From: Actinomycetales bacterium SN12
GTDB lineage: Bacteria > Actinomycetota > Actinomycetes > Actinomycetales > Microbacteriaceae
Length of the DNA: 43,361 bases
Assembly (NCBI GenBank): GCA_002837415.1
Contig: PJCV01000009.1
Coordinates: 48,945 to 92,305 of the forward strand
Reading direction: 5' to 3'
The notes under the pieces are model-generated. The model was not told where the DNA came from and made no database searches. It was given only the letters and a program-made list of their open reading frames with translations. Position numbers and translations under genes: made by a program. This document shows, in pieces, positions 38,396-43,361 of the stretch (the stretch's first letter is position 1; every line of letters begins with the position of its first letter).

Positions 38396-40944
38396 GAGTC
38401 CCCCTTCTTGAGGTCTGTGAAACCCGTCACAGCGAGCGTATCGAGCCGGCGCGGCCGGTGACGATCCGAGAGCCACGACGGCCACGCCCGCGCGGTGAAC
38501 GACGCAGGGCGGACGGTGCGGACCAGCCGCTGCCATCGGCTGAGGCCACTGCGCAGGTCATCGCGCTCCGCGTCGACGATGGCCCAGGCTGCGGCGGCGT
38601 CGTCGTCGCTCGGCGGATGCGGGGCGAAGATCGCCTGTTCGACGAGCGCTGCGAGTCGAACGGCAGGGGTGCGGGCGGCCGACTGCGCGCGCTGGAGGCG
38701 CGTGCCCCGGGCATCCATCTCCACCCCGCTGTCGGCGTAGATGTCTGCCAGCTCCTCCCACGCTCCGACCAGGCGCACCTCGGTGTCGTCTGCTCGGCGT
38801 CGCGCGTTCCGGCGCCAGCGCTTCGAGAGCACGAGCACCAGCAGCGGGAGCACGAGCAGGAACAGCGCCAGAGCACCCAAGCCCACCGCCCGCAGGATCG
38901 GCAGCACGATCGACAGCACCGGAGAGGTCGGATCCTCGAGCGGCGGAGCGTCGTTGTTCGAGTCGCTCTGCGCCTGCGGCGGGTCAAGCGCCTCCGAGCG
39001 CGGCTGCTCGGGAACGGTGGGATGCTCGGGAAGTCGCTCACCCTCGGTGATGGTGCTCGGCAGCATCGCGAACTGCGGCGTCACGTCGACCGGCACCCAG
39101 GGCCCGCTGCCCTCGCGCACCTCCACCCACGCACTCATGTTCGCGCCCGTGCACTGCGTGCTGCACGCCGGGATCCCGGGGATCTCCTCGGCGCCCTCCA
39201 GTCGCGCACCGAGGACGATGCGCGACGTGAGCCCCCAGTGCTGGGCGAGCAGGGCGGCGGCCGCCGCGAACTGCTCGTCGTCCCCGACGGCCGCGACGAG
39301 CATCTCCGGCGACGCATCGGCGCCCGCCCTCCGCTCCTGACCGACCAGTTCGGTGAAGAGCTGCTCGACGCGGGCGACGGAGTGGCCGGAGTAGCTGGGG
39401 GCGAAGACGTACCCGTCCGAGCTGGTGAGGGCGGCGATCCAGTCCGCCGCCGCCGTGTCGGCGAGCAGTGCGTGGCTGAGGTAGCCGCGAGCGCGCAGCC
39501 GGTCGATCGCTTCCAGATAGCCCGCGCCCGTGCGCGGCAGCTCCTGCATGCTCGCCCATTCGACGAGCGAGGGATGCCGGTCGGCGTCGAGCAGGGACTC
39601 GCCGCCGCGCACGGCGGCGATCTCATCGTCAGCCGGCATGGATGCATCGGCCAGCACGGTGTACCGATCGCCGGGCACAAGGCCTTCGGCGTCGTCGGGG
39701 GCCTCGGCCACCGTGATCGCGGTGCCACCGTCCTCATCGATGCGGAACCCGTCGGCCAGGGCATCCGCTCGCTCCCCCGCGAACGACGGCGCCTCGGCGA
39801 GTCCCGCAGGCGCCGGGACCCAGATGCCGCGGTAGGCGTCGCCGATCGTGATCGCCAGCGACGCCCGGCCTGCGCCCGGCGGCGCCTGTCGTGGCAGACG
39901 GCTGAAGCGGGCATCCGGCGAGACGTGGAAGTCCTCCCCGTCGAAGGAGTCCAGGGCGACCAGCCGGAGGCGGTCGACGCGGCCGACGTCGCCCGTCACC
40001 TGGAGCACCGTCTCATCGATCCGGTCGCCGGCGAACCACGCACGGTACGACGCAAGCGGACTCGACTGCTGCTGCACCAGGACCATGGGCTCGACACCGT
40101 CGCGCAGAACCGTGCGATCCGCCCACCCCGCGCTGGCCGGTGCGACGGCCAGCCCCGCGAAGAGCGCGACCGCCAGCAGGCCGGCCGCGAGCAGGTGACG
40201 CCGCACGGCGAGCCCGATGGGCGTGGCTCGACGGGAGATGCTGGCGGCGGCGACCACGCGCAGCGCCTGTGCGCGCTGCAGACGCGACCGCCCGACCAGC
40301 CAGATGAGCGCCGTCACGAACACGGCGACGCCGATGGCCCATTCCCGCGGTGCGGGCAGCTCGATCCCGAGCACTTCGGCAGGGCTCGAGGTCGCGGTGA
40401 GGCCGAACGCGATGCCGAAGACACTCATCCCCGCCAGCACCGGCACAGCCGCACTGGCTCGCCGACCCGGCTGCAGCGCGAACATCGTGGCGACGAACGA
40501 ACCGAACAGCATCACCACCAGGAGAGGGACCAGCACCGCCTGGTACTCGCCCAGCGGCGGATTCAGCGTCAGCATCTGCTTCCAGCCGAGCACGACACCG
40601 AACACCGCGTCCCGCAAACCCCCGATGAAAGCCGGGACGGACGACAGCGCCGAGGGGATCGCCAGCGGCACGGCGGCCACCAGGTAGACCGCGACGAGGG
40701 TGAGGGAGGCGGTGAGCACCGACCAGCGCAGCATGCGCGATACGAAGGCGACCGCGATGCCGAGCAGGCCGCCGGCCAGACCGACGACCAGCGCACGCGG
40801 GGCGGCGTACGCCGGCCACGCGGCGACGGTCGCGAGGACCACCCCGGAGATCACGTATGCGAGCGACCAGAGCACGAGGGCCGAGAACCGCGGCTCTCGA
40901 CGCGCGCGGGTGGTAGCCGCTCCGGTGGCTTTCCCGGCGCTCAT
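38392..40944 (-). CDS. Transglutaminase-fold membrane protein (TgpA-like) lacking catalytic Cys and His
   Basis: An 850-residue protein with six or seven N-terminal helices, a large extracytoplasmic region, one helix near 700 (VLPILRAVGLGALALFLLVL) and a cytoplasmic tail. The transglutaminase-core block reads AVGDDEQFAAAAALLAQHWG, where active family members have Cys in place of the second Asp. The following NMSAWVEV lacks the usual catalytic His before AWVE, while VDVTPQ keeps the Asp. It is therefore probably a non-catalytic member, as is common in MoxR-DUF58-transglutaminase operons of Actinobacteria. It overlaps its neighbours on both sides by ATGA. Confidence 0.88.
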   Translation of the reverse strand: MSAGKATGAATTRARREPRFSALVLWSLAYVISGVVLATVAAWPAYAAPRALVVGLAGGLLGIAVAFVSRMLRWSVLTASLTLVAVYLVAAVPLAIPSALSSVPAFIGGLRDAVFGVVLGWKQMLTLNPPLGEYQAVLVPLLVVMLFGSFVATMFALQPGRRASAAVPVLAGMSVFGIAFGLTATSSPAEVLGIELPAPREWAIGVAVFVTALIWLVGRSRLQRAQALRVVAAASISRRATPIGLAVRRHLLAAGLLAVALFAGLAVAPASAGWADRTVLRDGVEPMVLVQQQSSPLASYRAWFAGDRIDETVLQVTGDVGRVDRLRLVALDSFDGEDFHVSPDARFSRLPRQAPPGAGRASLAITIGDAYRGIWVPAPAGLAEAPSFAGERADALADGFRIDEDGGTAITVAEAPDDAEGLVPGDRYTVLADASMPADDEIAAVRGGESLLDADRHPSLVEWASMQELPRTGAGYLEAIDRLRARGYLSHALLADTAAADWIAALTSSDGYVFAPSYSGHSVARVEQLFTELVGQERRAGADASPEMLVAAVGDDEQFAAAAALLAQHWGLTSRIVLGARLEGAEEIPGIPACSTQCTGANMSAWVEVREGSGPWVPVDVTPQFAMLPSTITEGERLPEHPTVPEQPRSEALDPPQAQSDSNNDAPPLEDPTSPVLSIVLPILRAVGLGALALFLLVLPLLVLVLSKRWRRNARRRADDTEVRLVGAWEELADIYADSGVEMDARGTRLQRAQSAARTPAVRLAALVEQAIFAPHPPSDDDAAAAWAIVDAERDDLRSGLSRWQRLVRTVRPASFTARAWPSWLSDRHRPRRLDTLAVTGFTDLKKGDS

Positions 40945-42311
40945 CGCAGGGCTCCGCGAGCGAGCATCTGGGGCAGGTCGCCGAGCGCGCCGAGCGTCAT
41001 GACGGCGAGCTCGCGCGCGGTGCGCAGCGTGGGCTGCGCCCCCATCTCGCTGCGCACGGCGACCGCCTCGACGGCGGCCGGCAGCTTCACAGCGGCATGA
41101 CGAAGCCGCTCCAAGGGCATCCGCGACCCAGTCAGCAGGAACCCGATCGACAGGTCGGGGTACGACTGCACTGTCAGGGCCGTCACCGCCTCGAGCCGCA
41201 TCGTGCGCTCGGACGCGTCGATCGTCGACGTGGCGTCGAGAAGCGCTTTGGACGTGATCGTCGGCAGGGTGCGGATCGCCAGCACCTCGCTGCGGCTGTG
41301 CTCGGGGATCTCGTCGCTCACCGAGAACAGCACGTCACGGCCGTCGCGCACGCCCTGCAGCGCGAGGGATGCTGCCGCGCTGACCGTGTTCTCGAACTCG
41401 TCGTCGCTCTCGTACGACTCGACGTCGAGGTCGAGGATCACCGCGATGCGCGCATGACGCGACTCCTCGTACTGCCGCACCATCAGTCGCCCGGTCTTGG
41501 CGGTCGACTTCCAGTGCACGTGCCGCTGCGAATCGCCCACGACGTACTCGCGCACCGCGTGGAACGACAGGTCGGCGTCGACCAGCGTCGTGCTCGGGGT
41601 GCCCTCGAGATCGCGGATGAGACCCGCGCTTGTGCTGGGCAGCCGCGTCGTCACCGGATGCACGTGGATGCGCTGCACGTCTGGCCAGCGCATCTCGCGC
41701 CGGAGGATGCCGATCGGGTCTCCCCGGGTGATGGTCATCGGCCCGACGTCGATCACGCCGCGTCGCCGCGCGGCGATGGTGAGCTGCTCGCGGTGGTGGG
41801 CCCCGGCGCGCAGGAGCGGCACGTGAGCTTCGACGAGCCCCTCCCCCACCGGAACATCCACGACGCCGGGCAGCGCCAGCCGTGTTCCGCTGTTGCGCAC
41901 GTCGAGCACCGCATCGATGTCGGTCCCGGCGACGACCCGGTCGCGGCCCAGCGAGAGATCGATCCGGTAGTCGTGCGCACCGAGCACGAACGGGACGCAC
42001 GCGAGCAGCAGCACCAGGGCGATCGTGGCGACCGCCCATCCCTCGATCCAGCCCATCAGCAGCCCAGCGAGGGCACCGAGCACGAGGGCCACCGCGACGA
42101 GCATCCCGGCAGTGGTGACCGTCTCGCGCAGCCACGTGACCGTCGCCCTGCCCGCTCGGGTGAGCGCGATCATGCCGCGGCGCAGACCGAAGACGGCTCC
42201 GCTGACGGGCCCCCTCCGCGTGCGCTCGTGACGCGTCACCGTCGACGTGCGCGTCGACGTGCTCGTCCGCGCTGCCGTACGGGTCAGGCGGGACTCGGTG
42301 CTGAAGCTCAC
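40941..42311 (-). CDS. DUF58 protein
   Basis: A 456-residue protein. Thr/Arg-rich N-terminus, two adjacent membrane helices (TAGMLVAVALVLGALAGLLM, WAVATIALVLLLACVPFVL), a beta-rich segment, then the DUF58 signature FHAVREYVVGDSQRHVHW with STAKTGRLMVRQYEE. A VWA-like region follows (IAVILDLDVESYESDDEFE). GTG 42311 overlaps the MoxR stop (GTGA). DUF58 proteins pair with MoxR ATPases in assembling or activating membrane or secreted complexes. The precise role here is unknown. Confidence 0.93.
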   Translation of the reverse strand: MSFSTESRLTRTAARTSTSTRTSTVTRHERTRRGPVSGAVFGLRRGMIALTRAGRATVTWLRETVTTAGMLVAVALVLGALAGLLMGWIEGWAVATIALVLLLACVPFVLGAHDYRIDLSLGRDRVVAGTDIDAVLDVRNSGTRLALPGVVDVPVGEGLVEAHVPLLRAGAHHREQLTIAARRRGVIDVGPMTITRGDPIGILRREMRWPDVQRIHVHPVTTRLPSTSAGLIRDLEGTPSTTLVDADLSFHAVREYVVGDSQRHVHWKSTAKTGRLMVRQYEESRHARIAVILDLDVESYESDDEFENTVSAAASLALQGVRDGRDVLFSVSDEIPEHSRSEVLAIRTLPTITSKALLDATSTIDASERTMRLEAVTALTVQSYPDLSIGFLLTGSRMPLERLRHAAVKLPAAVEAVAVRSEMGAQPTLRTARELAVMTLGALGDLPQMLARGALR

Positions 42312-43297
42312 GCAGTGCCGTTCTCGTGCGGCGGCTCGACGTCGAGGAGGATCTGCCCGACGACGGCGACCGCGGTGACCCCGTCGAACTCCGCCTCGGG
42401 TTCGAGCACGAGGCGGTGCGCCAGCGCGACGACCGCGAGGTCGCGCACGTCATCCGGCGTGGCGAAGGTGCGGCCGTTCTTGGCCGCCCACGTCATCACC
42501 AGACGCGAGAGGGCGAGCGCACCTCGCACACTGGCCCCCAGCCGCACCTCGGTCGCCCGTCGGGTGGCATCCACGATCCGCATGATGTAGTCCGACACGA
42601 GCGGACTCACGTAGACGCCGCGCGACATCTCAGCCATGGTCAGGATGGTGCCGGTGTCGGCGATGGCATCGAGCACCCGGGTCGGCTGCGCCGCCCCCTG
42701 CAGGATGCGCATGGTCGCGGCCTCGTCGGGGTATCCGATGGACGTCTTGATCATGAAACGGTCCAGCTGCGCCTCGGGCAGGCGGTACGTGCCGCCCTGC
42801 TCGATCGGGTTCTGGGTCGCCATGACCAGGAACGGCGAGCCCACCGGGCGGGTCACGCCGTCGACGGTCACGGTGCCCTCCTCCATGACCTCCAGCAGAG
42901 CCGACTGCGTCTTCGGGCTGGCGCGGTTGATCTCATCGGCCAGCACGATGTTGGCGAACACCGGCCCGGCGTGGAACTCGAAGTTCCCGGCCTTCTGGTC
43001 GTACACGGTGATGCCGGTGACGTCACCCGGCAGCAGGTCGGGCGTGAACTGGATGCGCGTGCTGGTGCCGTCGACGGTCTGGGCGATCGCGCGCGCCAGC
43101 GCGGTCTTGCCGGTGCCCGGATAGTCCTCGAGCAGCACGTGTCCGCCGCTGACGGCGGCGGCGAGCACCAGCTCGACGACGTGCGCCTTGCCGAGGATCG
43201 CCTGCTCGACGTTTCCGGCGAGGATCGAGAAGGTCTCCGCGAACCACGACGCCTGTTCGGCTGCGATGGTCACGGGAGCGGCGGAGGAGGCGGGCAT
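42308..43297 (-). CDS. MoxR-family AAA+ ATPase
   Basis: A 329-residue ATPase with Walker A EDYPGTGKTAL (about 57-67), Walker B NIVLADEINRA (about 116-126), sensor 1 MATQNP, arginine finger region EAQLDRF, and a lid with GASVRGALALSR. It acts as a chaperone-like motor with the DUF58 protein encoded next. ATG 43297 is the first gene of the operon within the window. No good ribosome-binding site is visible upstream, and 64 bases remain to the window edge with no clear promoter. Confidence 0.96.
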   Translation of the reverse strand: MPASSAAPVTIAAEQASWFAETFSILAGNVEQAILGKAHVVELVLAAAVSGGHVLLEDYPGTGKTALARAIAQTVDGTSTRIQFTPDLLPGDVTGITVYDQKAGNFEFHAGPVFANIVLADEINRASPKTQSALLEVMEEGTVTVDGVTRPVGSPFLVMATQNPIEQGGTYRLPEAQLDRFMIKTSIGYPDEAATMRILQGAAQPTRVLDAIADTGTILTMAEMSRGVYVSPLVSDYIMRIVDATRRATEVRLGASVRGALALSRLVMTWAAKNGRTFATPDDVRDLAVVALAHRLVLEPEAEFDGVTAVAVVGQILLDVEPPHENGTA

Positions 43298-43361
43298 GGC
43301 AACCGGTTTCGTCTAGGGCGCCTGCGTCGTGCAGGACATGGCGGGGCGGGCTGGGGCGATG

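Noticed and set aside
38458..41100. 880-codon plus-strand frame opposite the transglutaminase and DUF58 genes
   Set aside because: Pure shadow of the minus-strand genes, with no domain, start signal or start context.

Overview
The window is GC-rich DNA with strong G/C preference at third codon positions and dense operons joined by ATGA, GTGA and TGATG overlaps. The gene content (actinobacterial-type malate dehydrogenase, a type VII/ESX secretion locus without EccE, mycosins, FHA proteins) points to an actinobacterium, most likely Microbacteriaceae and plausibly Microbacterium. The genus is inferred from overall character, not from a search.

Layout. (1) 1-2700: housekeeping edge with the tail of an unknown gene, a perfect 38-bp-arm palindrome, a YpfJ-type zinc metalloprotease gene divergent from mdh, and a small degenerate resolvase-like gene. 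(2) 15704 down to 2712, minus strand: a 13-kb ESX operon. In transcription order it holds two WXG100 proteins, a mycosin-tail remnant, a mycosin, YbaB-like, WXG100, EspC-like, a frameshifted alpha/beta-hydrolase effector candidate, a lipoprotein and its partial duplicate, EccD, an RDD-FHA protein, the three-ATPase EccC, and a frameshifted membrane protein. (3) 15832-18825, plus strand: helical secreted-type protein, mycosin, and a Gly/Pro-rich EspB/PPE-like protein. (4) 26705 down to 18931, minus strand: a near-identical second copy of the WXG100 pair, helical protein, mycosin, Gly-rich EspB/PPE-like protein, YbaB-like, EspC-like, a polymorphic-toxin-type effector, its probable immunity protein, and several small or decayed genes. 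(5) 26954-30966, plus strand: a second EccD, EccB and MycP. (6) 31211-34775, plus strand: a third cassette of lipoprotein, WXG100, YbaB-like, EspC-like, large WXG protein and membrane protein. (7) 34942-35405: an orphan membrane gene with a tiny leader ORF. (8) 43297 down to 35473, minus strand: MoxR - DUF58 - transglutaminase-fold - FHA - PP2C - repeat-Thr membrane protein.

Working model. EccB, EccC, the two EccD proteins and MycP would form one ESX-type machine in the cytoplasmic membrane. WXG100 proteins would be structural substrates or partners. The recurring cassette of YbaB-like, small helical or WXG partner, large effector, and lipoprotein/membrane/soluble neighbour looks like an effector-immunity module, present three times in different states of preservation. 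The two mycosin plus Gly-rich pairs inside the locus are further paralogous modules. The terminal operon adds a phospho-Thr layer (PP2C, FHA, a protein with four repeated Thr motifs); no kinase gene is in the window.

Quality caution. Several real genes contain single-base frameshifts and one has an in-frame stop. They could be pseudogenes or assembly errors, and each is marked. No gene-free stretch exceeds 300 bases. No tRNA, rRNA, CRISPR array or intact transposase was seen.
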